Below, piece by piece: positions 22,879 through 34,849 of a stretch of DNA of 64,000 nt. Numbering within the stretch: the first letter of the stretch is position 1; every line of letters starts with the position of its first letter. This DNA is from Isoetes taiwanensis (taxonomy: Eukaryota > Streptophyta > Lycopodiopsida > Isoetales > Isoetaceae). The position numbers and the translations under genes are program-made. Below the pieces are notes generated by a model. It searched no databases, was not told the origin of the DNA, and worked only from the letters and a program-made list of their open reading frames with translations. The stretch spans positions 1,250,938-1,314,937 of the forward strand of contig JAJEKV010000020.1 in the NCBI GenBank assembly GCA_021234155.1, given 5' to 3'.

Positions 22879-23435
22879 GTAGACTTTGATTATAAGCTTA
22901 CCTTAAAACCTGCTCAAGTTGACAACATGCTCCCACTCAGAACTGCTACGTATAGGCACCATGTTATTTAGAGATACCAATGCAATACTATCTAACTCAT
23001 TGTTCTCATTGTTCTTATAACTTCATAGGTTCCCAAATAATCCCTGGAACACTCGACATCGTTATTATCTTTGGGTATTTTTCTTATAATAAAAGATTAC
23101 TGCACACTTTCCTATTTACAAACTTCCAACATATGCCCAGCAACGCTGGGCACTGTTACTATAATGCAATAAATGCAATACCTTCAAAGTGCTACATGGT
23201 GTTGTTCATAACACATTCATAGCCATAACATATCCAAATTCATATACATGGCCACTTGCAATCTAGCAATTGCAATCTACAGGTTCCCAAAATGAACCAA
23301 TAGCCCAAAAGTTACTCACGCAAATGCACAAGTTCCCAACATTTATAGGTTCTCAAATTATGCCGTAGAATTATCAATTATGTACAAAAATTACAGTTGG
23401 GTGAGTTCTATGCTATGTACAGGCAAGCAAAGTTT

Positions 23436-24717
23436 TCAAAAAAGCAATCCAGCATTTTTCCCATCGTCTGGCAGCATCGGTATGTTGGCTGGGCGACCGA
23501 GCAGCAGAGCAACATATTGATGAAACAATTCTCCGTTCATTCTTTTGTGAAGTGGCAATCTCAAAGTCCGGTGAATCATGGCGTCCATGTCTCTGTAAGC
23601 AGATGCACAGCTTCTGTACATCTCAAACACCATCCCCACCTGTGCATCATGCGAAAAACTGCTGCTGAAGAACGCCATTATGCTGCACACTGTTGCAACC
23701 AATGAAGGATTGAATTGTGTAACCATAACCCCAACAATTGCCGCCGCTGCAGCACAGAAAGCAAAAGCCGGAGCAATAACTGCTAACACTTTGTTAAGCT
23801 TCAGCCCTTTCTCCCAAAACCACATACTCTTCAATATCTTTTTCTCTAATCCTCTCTGCAACCTTCTTCAAATCTTCCACCATCTCCTGAGTCCATCCAT
23901 TAGAGGGTTTGGAAATTGCAATCTCAGGCACAGATTTATCTACTTCAGTGAAGCAGATTGGATGAACTCCAGTGGGAAATTTTTCTAAGCAATTTGGAGT
24001 CAGAGGAAGAGGATAAGATGCCCTGATACTGTCTAATCGATGAGTTTTATCCTGCAAGAATGTCTGTGCATCTTCTCTCAGGCTTGGATCTGTGCTAAGA
24101 GTTCCTTCGATTTCTTTCACCAAACTACTAATAAATCTGGCTGCACCACGCTGCTCTTCTGCAAGCTGAGATGGCTGGAAATGATTAATAACCAGCATCA
24201 TACCTCCAGCTATGGAGTTTAGCAGAGCTACTCCAACGGCCACATTTAAAGAAGCTGCGCCTGTTCGGTTTACAGCTGCTAAAATGGCTGCAGAAATTGT
24301 GGCCAGTCTAACAGTGCCTTGGAATAATTGGTTCCAATTATCCCTCTGTTTTCCAATATTTGTATGCATTTGGCTTCTGTCCGCTGCCATAACTGCTAAC
24401 ATCCGAGCCTTGGCCTCTATCATACAGTTCTTAGAGCCATCTTCGTTGGTCCACCCTTTGCCGGAATTGGGAGAGGAAATTTTTGGCGATGGTGATGTGG
24501 GCACCTCCCAGAATTGGGACGTGCTTAGATCCCAAACCGGTGCCGATGCAGAATAGATTTTATTCTTTGATGCTTTTATGCTCAAAGGCTTCAGCGTTGG
24601 TCGCCAAATTCCTTTCACATTCAAACTCTGTCGCAAACCAGAGATTTTATTAATGCTCCTGCTTCCCTGAAGAAATGCGGATTGCAAATTTGGGCCAGCT
24701 CTCGCTGTTGCCTCCAT
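23436..24717 (-). pseudogene. At4g22030-like plastid-type protein, one frameshift
   Basis: The first ATG in frame is at 24717 (MEATARAGPNLQ). The long frame above it opens with TTG after a stop, so it is not the start. The N-terminal ~75 residues are Ser/Thr/Arg-rich with few acids, like a plastid transit peptide. Family lines follow: KARMLAVMAADRSQMHTNIG, KQRDNWNQLFQGTVRL, a hydrophobic pair of segments, INHFQPSQLAEEQR, YPLPLTPNCLEKFP, GWTQEMVEDLKKVAERIREK, EEYVVLGE. The frame then stops at 23794. A second frame (to 23436) resumes the family with LKLNKVLAVIAPAFAF and HDAQVGMVFEMYRSCASAYR. One indel near 23800, best explained as loss of one CT pair, separates them. The Arabidopsis homologue is annotated 'probable F-box protein', but no F-box is visible here. 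Apparently intronless. Pseudogene, or a gene carrying a sequencing error. Confidence 0.85.
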
Positions 24718-24779
24718 GCTTAAAAACTTCAAGTCTGGCCCTGAATTCAAGCTCCAATCTGGTGGATTTGACGGCAGTT

Positions 24780-25460
24780 TCAAAGTCTTGGTGCCGGATT
24801 ATGTTTAGATTTTGAGGAAGAGCCTCTTAGTATGACAGCTAGAATTGAGCGCCTTTGTTTAGGCAGGAAGTTCTGGTTTGCAGATACTGCAGATCGGTTA
24901 CAGTATTTATATGTCGAAATTCGATTATTATTTTTTGAAGCGAGAAGCTGCATTGATGATTCCACGATTCAAACATACAAGATTGAATGAGTCCAGTCAA
25001 GCAAGCAGAACGTGCTAACATACAAGATTTTTCAAAAGCTTATCCGCAAAATAAAGCATTAAGTAGTAGTAGAACGCGCGTTTTTTTAGATCACATTTGA
25101 CTGGATGGTAATTTTGTACATATTGTAAATTTTGTTTGACTTTTGAAGATTTTGTAAATTTTGTTTGACTTTTTGAAGATTTTGTTTTTATAAAATTTCG
25201 ATCTTGCCAAATAATATAACGAGGCTTAGACATATGGATTGCGCTATTCGTTAAATAAAAGCAATATAATAAACATTAGAAACGTGTGCAATGATACCAA
25301 GTGTTACTCATGGACGCACAGACTGGATAGATATATTTTTGTCCAATACTCATCCAGAGTCTTTCATGCCTAAAAACTAACAACACATACGAGAAAGCCA
25401 AATCTGGCTTTGAGTACGATACTATACATTATCCTCTAGCAGCATACTGGTGTAATTTGA
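24780..25460. other. Spacer with LINE-like tail and 31-bp tandem repeat
   Basis: Around 24925-24960 is a T-run followed by GAAGCGAGAAGCTGCATTGATGA in pieces, resembling L1 3' tails on the minus strand. Two units of a 31-bp repeat containing TGTAAATTTTGTTTGACTTT lie at about 25123-25183. No gene is seen. Confidence 0.4.
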
Positions 25461-25590
25461 TTTTTGGGTTGCCCCTAGGGGGGCAAACCCTTGTTTATGT
25501 GGGCTTTTGGCATATCCTAGGTATATGCTAGAATATCCCGAGGATATGCTAGTGACTGCTCAAAACCTCCTATTTCCTGTAAACTCTCGG
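25461..25590 (+). repeat. Dispersed repeat with GGGTTGCCCC hairpin, copy 1
   Basis: It begins TTTTTGGGTTGCCCCTAGGG, which folds with the following GGGGCAAACCC. It then has GCATATCC, TATATGC and GTGACTGCT. About 125 bp aligns with 58136-58266. It looks like the 5' end of an unclassified element whose other end I cannot place. Confidence 0.6.
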
Positions 25591-27535
25591 TCACCTGGTA
25601 AAGAACTTCGTGACGCGTTCTAACTGGGTAGCTCGGTAGGGCGGATCGTTTTTAATCGATCTTTGGGCCACACATGATACTTAAGCTTGTGTTGCGGGTG
25701 ATTAATTCTTAGCCGAGGGCTCTTGGTTGATGCACGTTTTTATGCATGAAGAACCACAAACAGGCTGTGCTTATTGATGAGGATTTGCTCTGCGACTTCA
25801 TTTTGAGAAGGGAAAGGATCTGCCTATATTAAATCGGGCCAATATGCCTCCGGGCTCTGTGCCAAAACCTGTAGCATAGAATCAGGTTTATAGGGAAGAG
25901 TAAACCGTTGCCCAATAATGCACTTTGCTCTACTGATTTCGGTTTGATTGGCTACTCATTCATCCTGAGCATTTGTTAAGATTGTTGTGATCGATCTTCT
26001 GTATTTAACCATGGCTTTGTTGGATAGAGTTTGTATTACCTCCTTTGATCGGGTTTTTTGTTTGAAGTGGTTAAGCTCCCATAGAACACAGATATGGTAA
26101 TGTAAAGTAAGAAATTTATGGGAAACAAGTAGCCACGCGACACAAAAAGTGATGAAGATTAGGATTGAGATGGGTATAGCTTACGTAAGTATTTGTATTT
26201 ACTTTTATTCTGGATCATCTTCTTATTTGGATTTTAGATATTATTCTTGCAACAACAATGCAATTGAGGAAGCGTGAGCCGCATAACCTTTGTAAGGATC
26301 CACTATTTTCCACCTATGATACTGATTGTTACCAAATGTATCTACATTTATTACTAAGTTTTATGCTGGATATTATGTTGTAAATGATCATGGTTTTACT
26401 TGGGCATAAAAATCACTTAACGATCTGTCTACTTTCATGGCATTGCACGTGAGATAGACCTGTTGTATGCATGCTGCTTTGGCTTGCTTGGAGGCGAATC
26501 AACACCATGAGCACTGCATTAATGTGAGACAGATTATATGCAATGGCTGAGCAGTAACTTTTTAATGAAATAACATGGCTCAATAGTGTTGCTATTGCGA
26601 TTTGGTGTACTTTTTTAAATGAATTGTTTATGTTATGCATTTGTACAGACCTTGAATGTTATTTGTAAAATAACTAGGTTATCTTTGGCCATGATTCGCT
26701 TCTCTTGTTTGGCTGGATTCTTATTCATCTTTGTTTTGCAGCAAGGGTTTTGTAAAAATTTGACACGCCATTTGATTTAGCGCTTCTGCATCTATCTGAA
26801 ATTTTGCTTCCGATCTCATTGGGCTTTTTGTCCTATCCATTATTCTAATTTCTCATCTGCTTGGGAAGTCAGCCCCTCATAACGATTATGTTTTCTAATA
26901 ACATTAGGATTATCCTGCCTGTGAGCTACAGTAAATGGACCACTTGTACGTACCTTACAAACAAAGCTGCAGTCATTTCTTTGCCTCTATTCTGCCTTTA
27001 GTCATATATATTCTTCATATGCAACTTCCAGGCTTGTTATTCTGCATTTTAGAGCCTTCCAATATGGAGTATTGGACCTTCTAAGGTAACAGTGAGAAAG
27101 AAGTCTCTTTAAGTAAACCATTAGTAGGACCAGTATTATGGTAGATAGTAATAGTATCATAATAGTAAAATGTTTTGAGATTTTTCATTTTACTTTGAAA
27201 CTTGAAGGTGTTACAGTTTATGTACATAAAAGTAGCTCAATGAAGAATGTGGATGCGCCACATTTTAGTGCAAAGCGTGTGCAACTTGAGGATGGCCGAT
27301 ATATAGCATATGATTGATGCACATGATTGCTGGAATGGTATGTATTATTTTTTTTAGCAGGAATCATTTATTGATGAAAGACATAGACATTGTTATGAGG
27401 TATCTTCAATTGTCCTTTATTTCAGAGTTTGGTTAGTTTCGAAAATCGAGTGATAGTGGTTACTTGTGGTTCTTGGAAACCTCAGTTATTTCACATAGTT
27501 TGTTCTGGCTCCTGACACTTAAAATGAATTTGTGG
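25591..27535. other. Region without a supported gene
   Basis: AT-rich sequence. One short segment near 27275-27317 (AKRVQLEDGRYIAYD, then a stop) recalls the start of plant alpha/beta-hydrolase domains, but it is too short to call. Confidence 0.35.
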
Positions 27536-27881
27536 AAGGTGAATCCAAAAATGGTACGCCAGCTGGAGAATGCAGGGCTTCGATTTGTTGGTTGGGATAA
27601 ATCTGGAGAGAGAATGGAGGTGATACCTCAGATTGAATTTCTAATTGTATAAATAATTGCCACCCCCATTCTGATATTATGTGCATTTCACAGATTGTGG
27701 AACTACCAGAACATCTATATTACCTTGATGTTCAATTTCATCCAGAGTTCAAATGAAGACTTGGATGTCCTTCTGCAGTCTGGGTGATTAACCTTTACCA
27801 TTATTATTTGGTCCTTCACTACGTAATCTTGTTATTATGTTCAGGTCTTCTCAGCTGGAATCATACTTGAAGCAATACAAA
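27536..27881 (+). pseudogene. CTP synthase pseudogene, C-terminal glutaminase exons
   Basis: Three exons with introns kept: 27536-27619 (VNPKMVRQLENAGLRFVGW, DKSGERME; donor GTGATA), 27694-27783 (after TTTCACAG; IVELPEHLYYLDVQFHPEFK) and 27845-27881 (after TTCAG; VFSAGIILEAIQ). CTP synthase aminates UTP to CTP with glutamine. QFHPE is the histidine-glutamate motif of its class I glutaminase site. A TGA directly after PEFK, where the family has Ser, stops the frame. The retained introns indicate a DNA-level duplicate rather than a processed copy. The upstream synthetase domain and the glutaminase cysteine are not in the window. Confidence 0.85.
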
Positions 27882-27885
27882 GTAA

Positions 27886-30510
27886 GGCCTCAGAAGATTT
27901 TACGAGAAAATGGAGTAAATGGCAAACACATTATTTGTAATGGGACTGGAGTACAGTAATCATTTTTGCAATTGCATTTATATTGCGAATACACAATTAT
28001 TCAAGTTTTTTTGACGGATGCATACATGCTTTTGTGCAAACATCTACACACTTGTAGAGGAGCATATAATACACAGGAAGTAACAGGTTATCCTACTTCT
28101 AATGATACATGAGAAGTTGTAGACGTTGAGGTCAAGCTTCTTCGATGGTAGGTGTAAAGGGTAAGTAGATGAAACTGGGAATACACAATGAAATGCACAT
28201 CTGGAAGTTGGCCAATATTTCATGTAACGATTGCAATGTAGTTGCCATTGTACCATTTTTTGTTGGGGGCAACAGCTATTTCTTTCGTGTTTTGAAGGCA
28301 CTAATTCCAATCTCAATCTTGGAAATTTACAAATTTGCCTGCATTTCAAGCTGAGAGTTATAGTAATGTCTTACACATATTGCTAGATCCGATTTACTAG
28401 TTATCCACAGAGATATTGAAAATTACTAGTCGTCAATGGATGTTGAAAAAGTACCTTCCGGTACAGGAGGGATATATTAATCCAAAAAGTTGGTAGATGA
28501 ACTGTTATTTTTGCTCTTTGAAATAAGCAAAGTGCCAACTAATCAGTTCCATATTATCATGGACTAGCTTCTTATATTGTAACTAGAAAAAGTGCCGTTA
28601 AATGATGTTGGAAGCTTTCAATGGTTGCCCTTCCGGTACCTTGGGCTTAAGATATTATTGCCACAGTTTGCGGAAATTCTAACTGTCGAATTTTTACCCG
28701 ATGGTGCTTAGGGTCACATTGCAGGTCAAAATGGTTATGTTTGCCTCTTTAAGGGATTTGAGTTGAATAATTTCTCTTGTGATACTCGACCATTTCAGTT
28801 CACTCCACTTTGAGGTGAATCAAATGGGATCTTTGCATAAAAACAATAGAACTAAGAAAAATGAATTAAAGTGTTTCTCAAGCCCAAAGATTGCTAAAAA
28901 TTATGTAGTAAGCATCTAAGGGTGGAATCACTCTATAACCCATCCAAGCTCAAAGATAGGTGAAAATTGCACAGTAAGCATCTAAGGGAGGAATCACAAT
29001 GTAACCTTACCAAAATGAAGTTTGGACGAGGTGATGTCCAAGAAAATGATATCACACATGCGCCATTTCAAAAATTCAGTTAAATGAAGCATCTAAGCCC
29101 AAAAAGAAAAAAAATGAAGAGCCCTATAACTCTTGGTTGTTTTTTGGGTTGAAGTTATAGAAAGAAATCGGATTCATCATGAAGAAGCTTATATAATCTT
29201 TATATCCCGTTGGAAATTTGAAACTAGAAGTCAATTCAAGGAGCTTTTGGATCTTTGGATTTATTAAAAGCAGCTGTCGGGTTTTGATCTCGCTTAGTGA
29301 TTAACAGATGCTGCAATTTATTATAGGATGTATTAGCCACTTGGAGATACCAAATCAATGTTTTTTTGAGGTTGGAGAGTGATCACAAATACACGCTCGG
29401 CCCTAAAATCCCGATTTTTGCAACTGCAGTAGGTTTTGGTCAAATCTCATGGGTTTTCAAATCATTTGTGATAATTTAGGGCAATAGGAAACTTTTTTTC
29501 TCTTCCATCCTCCCTTCCCTTTTTTGAAGGACAAAAGCAAAAGGTTTATCAATCAAAATTACAGAATTTGCATGTCTCATCTAACTGTGTAAGCACAAGA
29601 AGATGCCATAAGAACACAAGCCTAAAGCACAATATACTTATTTCAGAATAGAAGACTAATGATGAGAACCAATTTGAAGATACTAAATCCAAATACATTG
29701 TTCCTCACTTCTGGCTCAAGGGAGGAATACTTCTAAGCCATCAGTATCTTATCTTGGGCCATAGCTACCCCCCACGAGCCAACCCTCATAAAGCCATGGT
29801 ATCAACAAGCAGCAATTCCCATGGATAATGATAATTTTACTCTTCCCTTTTTCCTGCATACTGCGCATTCATATTGCAGCAAACTTTTATGTTTGTACAT
29901 GTACGTGGCATCATTTGAAACCTGTTGTTCTTCATTTTCTGTTTTTATTACACAAATATAAATTGCATATTCTAATGTATTGCATACCATTCATAATCTC
30001 CAAATCTCATGGAAGATTTATAGCCTCAAGCACAGTCACTATAAAAATATGACATGTAACTTATGCCATCTTGCAACAAGCAAAATGATCTTCGGACAAC
30101 AAGTATAAAAAAATAAAATAAAATAAAACAAAATAACAAAGAACAAATATGATTCATGGTGTCGATTAATAATCACTATGGCTACCCTGTCTCTACTGGA
30201 TCCTGATGCAGTATTAGACTGAAGAAAATAGCATTCATCAGGCCTTAATGCTAACCTGCAATATTGTTGAATCAGAGCATTGAAGGCTTGTGTCTTATAT
30301 TATCTTATCTTCTCAAAATAATGTGTGTTAACCTTCATGACGCATAATGCCATGCAACAGAAGCAAATAGAGTTCTGAAATTTGAAGCTAAACTTAATGA
30401 ACTTGTACCTTGATGTGACCAGTCAAACCTACTGTTTAGAGCTCATTTCTATGTCTTGGCCTGACACATTCAGGACCTTTTGAACCAAAGGTTTCTAACT
30501 TAAATTAGGA
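27886..30510. other. Region without a gene; small repeats and an L1-like tail
   Basis: Contains a tandem pair of about 64-bp units (28879-28940 and 28941-29006, sharing AGTAAGCATCTAAGGG and GGAATCAC). At 29508-29575 a T-run plus GAAGGACAAAAGC and TTTATCAATCA resembles the minus-strand 3' end of an L1-type LINE. The rest is AT-rich with no supported coding sequence. Confidence 0.45.
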
Positions 30511-31156
30511 TTCTAGAATGGGACTCCCATGAAACCAACAAACCGCCCGAACTTAGACTTGCTTCTCATTCATCTCAGCAGATTTTCTACAATGGTGGAT
30601 AGTGGGTAGCCGCACACATGCGAACTACCCATAAAAGGGAAAATCCAATTATATCATTTGGACCCCAACAAAATACAATGATACTAGAGGCTGGTGCACC
30701 GCCAGAAAGCTTATCACCGGGATTAAAAACCCCGCCCTTTCGGTTTTCGAGGAAAAACCTAGTGATAAGCCTTCGCAAGGGGCTTGGACAAACGTAAGGC
30801 ATAAAAATCGCTCCCAAAACCCACGAATGGAAAAGTCGAAACAGATGCCGCTCGCGAACCTGTACCTGCACATCACCAACAAAACAACAAAACAAAACAA
30901 ACCTCCCAGAGTGGAGGGGGCTGATTCTGCTAGCGTGCCAATTTGATAAAAAATACAATAACAAAGAAGGGGGAGGGTGGGTTCAAAGAGAATAAGGCAT
31001 GCTGAGAGAGAAGAGGAAGCGCCGATGAGAAGTCGGCGAAAACGCCCTAAAATAGCGAACTCCCAACCGTAATCCGCATGCGCCACCAAGATGCATGCAA
31101 AACGTGCATGCTCGTCCCATTCTAGAATGGCGATCCGATGTCTCGGATCGATGGGA
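30511..31156 (+). mobile_element. Rolling-circle-like non-autonomous element, copy D
   Basis: It starts TTCTAGAATGGGAC and ends with the inner repeat GTCCCATTCTAGAA, the hairpin CGATCCGA-TGTC-TCGGATCG and ATGGGA, flanked by T on both sides. The 646-bp sequence matches copy B (9473-10132) along its length in opposite orientation, including the long foldback (30694-30772). The frames running through it are not convincing genes. Confidence 0.65.
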
Positions 31157-32569
31157 TTGCTGCTCATGTATCTCAAAAACAATGATATACAAGACGTAAT
31201 CTATATAAGCAAATTACCTACGTTTTGGCCCCATATAAAAAATGACAATCGAAAGAAGCCGGTCGGCCGTTATGAGGAGTTTGCTCCAGAGAATTGGGCT
31301 TGGACTGGTCAAATACCAAGCAAAAACAGTCATCCGAAAAGAATCTTGGTGTTGAGTATGCCTCATAATATCGTTAATCGAGAAATCAAACGAATGCCAA
31401 TATGTTACACCGAAATTCCAGAGTCCATGTGTCCGAGGAGCTCAACATCTAAGAAGGAGTTAGTGATGAAAATGGGCACCATCACCTTCACAAAATGTCA
31501 ATGTTTTAAAATAGCAATTTTGATTGATTGTAAAAACATGACTTTCAAGTACAATTTAAGCCACTTCACCCTCCGGCCATGGAAGGCAACCCTCCGTGCG
31601 CAGCACCTTGTTTGTTAAGCACCCAATAAATATTGCAAATGGTGCTATTGTTTGTCATGCAAAACTCCACTCCTGCACATTTTGAAAGAAATAAAAGACC
31701 CACCTAAAGAAATTATAAAAGGGCAGTAAATAGAGCTAGATTGATGGTTTTAGCATGCAAGAAATTCACTGCTGAAGAACACATAGTGTACTATACGAAT
31801 TCCTTGCAAGGCTCCAAAATAGAAAATAATAAAGGGTAGTGGTAGCATGTGAAGGCACTAGCTTGTGGGACCATTTGCCTCCTTTAGCAGCATAATCTAG
31901 GCATGCTTGGGAATGTGGACAGTCAGAAGAACCTGAACAAAACTTGATAGCATTTTCAATATGGTTTATGGACTTTGAAATACTTTGAACTATCTTTGAG
32001 AAATAAAATTCTAGAAAGATGAAGATGGCAATAAGAATAGAAGCCTACATTAGCTACACTTGCAAACAACTTCTCCACACTGAGACCACCTATACTTTAT
32101 GCAGGATTCAACGATGTTTGGAATTTAAAAAGAGAAATTAGTAATGACAACTGTCAGAGCACATATGCTGGACAGAATACAATAGCTCCAAAAAGTCATA
32201 CTTATCGTGTATAAGCAGAGACATTCACATCCTTGTCTTTCTCTACCACAGAAGCCAAGAAATGTAAAACAAAACCGCTTTAAACATTATTGCCAATGAT
32301 AAACTAAGATCATACAAAAATAATCCGAACATAAAACCTTTGCATCAGTTGGACCGATTCGATGCTGCTGCATGCAAAGCAGACAATTTTTTACGAAGTA
32401 ATGTGTGATTAACGAATCTAGGCATGGTGATAGATAGATCCACTAGAAAGCATGAATCCACATCTCTCAAATTGCATTGGAAACACGTTTCCAAACCCCG
32501 CTTAACTTAAAACGACCTGCCCCACTACATGTAATGGCCTCAAAAACAACATTCTTATGTCGGAAGGAA
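31157..32569. other. Region without a supported gene; shared 48-bp repeat
   Basis: A plus-strand frame to 31618 contains PVGRYEEFAPENWAWTG and other protein-like wording but is not recognised. At 31569-31616 is a 48-bp block (GGCCATGG, GGCAACCCTCCGTGCGCAGC) that recurs at 63597-63644 with three differences. The remainder is AT-rich. Confidence 0.4.
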
Positions 32570-32651
32570 AAGGTTTGATCTCATAATTTTTTTTACAAAA
32601 TTTCTATAAAAGTTTCCATGTTTTGTAAAATAAATTATGAGATCAAGCCTT
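32570..32651. ncRNA. Long hairpin, candidate miRNA or siRNA precursor
   Basis: Arms 32570-32600 and 32621-32651 pair over 31 positions with one G-U pair and one mismatch around a 20-base loop. The arm starts AAGGTTTGATCTCATAATT. A fold of this length and regularity is within the range of plant miRNA precursors, but short foldback transposons give the same picture. No known miRNA sequence was recognised, and the strand is undetermined. Confidence 0.4.
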
Positions 32652-33737
32652 GAAGATAAAACTGCAAAGCTAAATCCCCTGCCAATTTTCAATTTAAATA
32701 GACAATGCTCCAGAAACCTCCATGCACAATGACACAAAGAATATTGAGAAAATATATCGTACTTCAAAATAGTTAACAGGTCCATGTTGGAAAGATTAAG
32801 GAAATGCAAAATCATACTTGGACGGATGGCTGCTACTCTGACTGAAGCCCCTTATTGAAATTATATGCTCTAGAAGTGAAGTCCCTTGTTGAAATTCCAC
32901 ATTATTGGCATTCATGAATTTCTTGCATATTAAACCATGTTGAAGATAAATCTATGGCAGCCTTCGAGTGTGGAAGAGGTATTGTAATGGGAGCTCTTAC
33001 AAGGATAAATTGGCCCAAGTGCAGATGGGTATGATACATTTCGTAATAAGCAGATACATCCGCTTTTTAAGGCTAGTTAAGGGGTCCCTGAGTGTATTTA
33101 TACATCCCTCCAGGGTATTATCTCCCATCAGCCGTCTTTTGAACCTTCCCCTTAGTCGAGTATTCCCATTCACCCGCCCTTGTAGCAAACATTGACATAG
33201 TAAATCTGATATATAAACCAAGAAAAGAATAAAATCGAGACTTCAAAATACTACAATACTTAGCAGACCATAGAAACAATACAAAAATTGACCAGAGATA
33301 ATGACTAAGCATTTTCATTTTGTTTAAGTAGAGCAACATTATTTGCCCTGTTTCGAGTTATTTCTGCTTTAAGAAGAAAAAAAGAAAGGCATATATGCCA
33401 CACCTCGTTACAAAATCCATTGTGTTTTTCCATTGCGTTGCATGAGTGGCAAAGGAACTTCTGCAAGTCCAATGTTTTGAAAGCTCCCCAAAATAGTTTA
33501 GCTCTGAAAATTTGAACTACGCCTGCATCAATAGCTGAATTGCATCTGCATGGCTTCCAATCCCAACAAATGAAATTGTTTTTCAACATAAGCTTCTAAA
33601 AGAAAGCCACAATATGAGAGCACTTTCCCTTGAAAATATGAAATGTTCAGGTAGAGAAGTATTCTTGGGCTATAAATACTACAAATTCGTACACCCCGCT
33701 CAGGATGGACAATACCAAAATGAAGTTGCAACCTGAA
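32652..33737. other. Region without a supported gene
   Basis: AT-rich flank of the LINE. Only short frames are present. Confidence 0.4.
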
Positions 33738-34849
33738 TAAAATAGAATAGAATAGAATAGAATAGAATAGTTTTTTTATCGTCCACTGAGACCAATCGGC
33801 CTATGGGACCCAGAAGGAGCGCAGCAAACTTATTACTGTCCGGGTTAAAAAACCCCCGCCCCGAAGGGTTTTCGAGGGAAAAACCGTGGCAGTAATAAGA
33901 ATGCTGTCAAACTGTACAAGTATACATCATCATGAAATAAATGTGTATGTACATGTCAAGTGCGTGCCCGAGGACATAGCTGATCTCGCATGTCCATGAC
34001 CTCCTGAAGGTATGATCCTAGCATCCGTACGGATGCCGTGCTCAATGTCACATGTAGCGGCTGGCCAGGCCCGACCAACTTCGGCATAGATAGCGTCCGG
34101 ATTTGATCATATCTTTGGGCAACTTTGAAGCGTGATGAGATTCATCCTCAATGACTCCCATTTGGCGGCATTGATGTAGCCCCGCCCGACGTGGCTCACC
34201 AATCCATCTGCATGTCTCAATTCAAGATGATGTGCCCCTCAGGCGAATGGAGGCAATGAGTCCGCGGCTCTTTTCATGGGCAAGTGGGTGCGCAGTAGCA
34301 TTGTGGGCCTCGTTCCAATGTGGGATTTATGTGGCGCCTGGTAGTGTCTTTCGTCTTGACCTGTTCAAAGGCAAGCGGCATCCCAAAGCTTGCCGATGAA
34401 GCAAGCGTCAAGATATTGCCTCAAGCTATGGCGATCTGCCTCTGTTTGCACATGTATGCACCCGTGCTCTCGCACATTCCATCTAGCCATCCATTGAGCT
34501 CTCTTTTCCCTCCAAAGGGGCCTTGAGGCGTTGTGGCCCCATTGCCATGATATAAGCTAGTTTTGGGAGACGAGCATCGTCCATGTTGACCACCTTCGAA
34601 AATAGACAATGTGGCGATCAAGGGCGCCCTCCAAGAGGCAAGAATCCCCTTTTCTGCAGTAGAATTTGATATGGGACTGTGGACTTCACCCCCTAGTGCT
34701 CGTTACCAAGAAGGCTTTCTTCGCACTCCCCAAGTCATTCCAAGTAGCGAGGGATACCACCGGGCCCCATACTTCCACCCCCGAGATAAAAGGACAGGGC
34801 TCCACTAAGACTTTGAACAGGGTGACCGATGGGTCCAATCATACAACTC

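Noticed and set aside
30587-31182. Open frames of 125-177 codons
   Set aside because: Translation of the copy D element in several frames.
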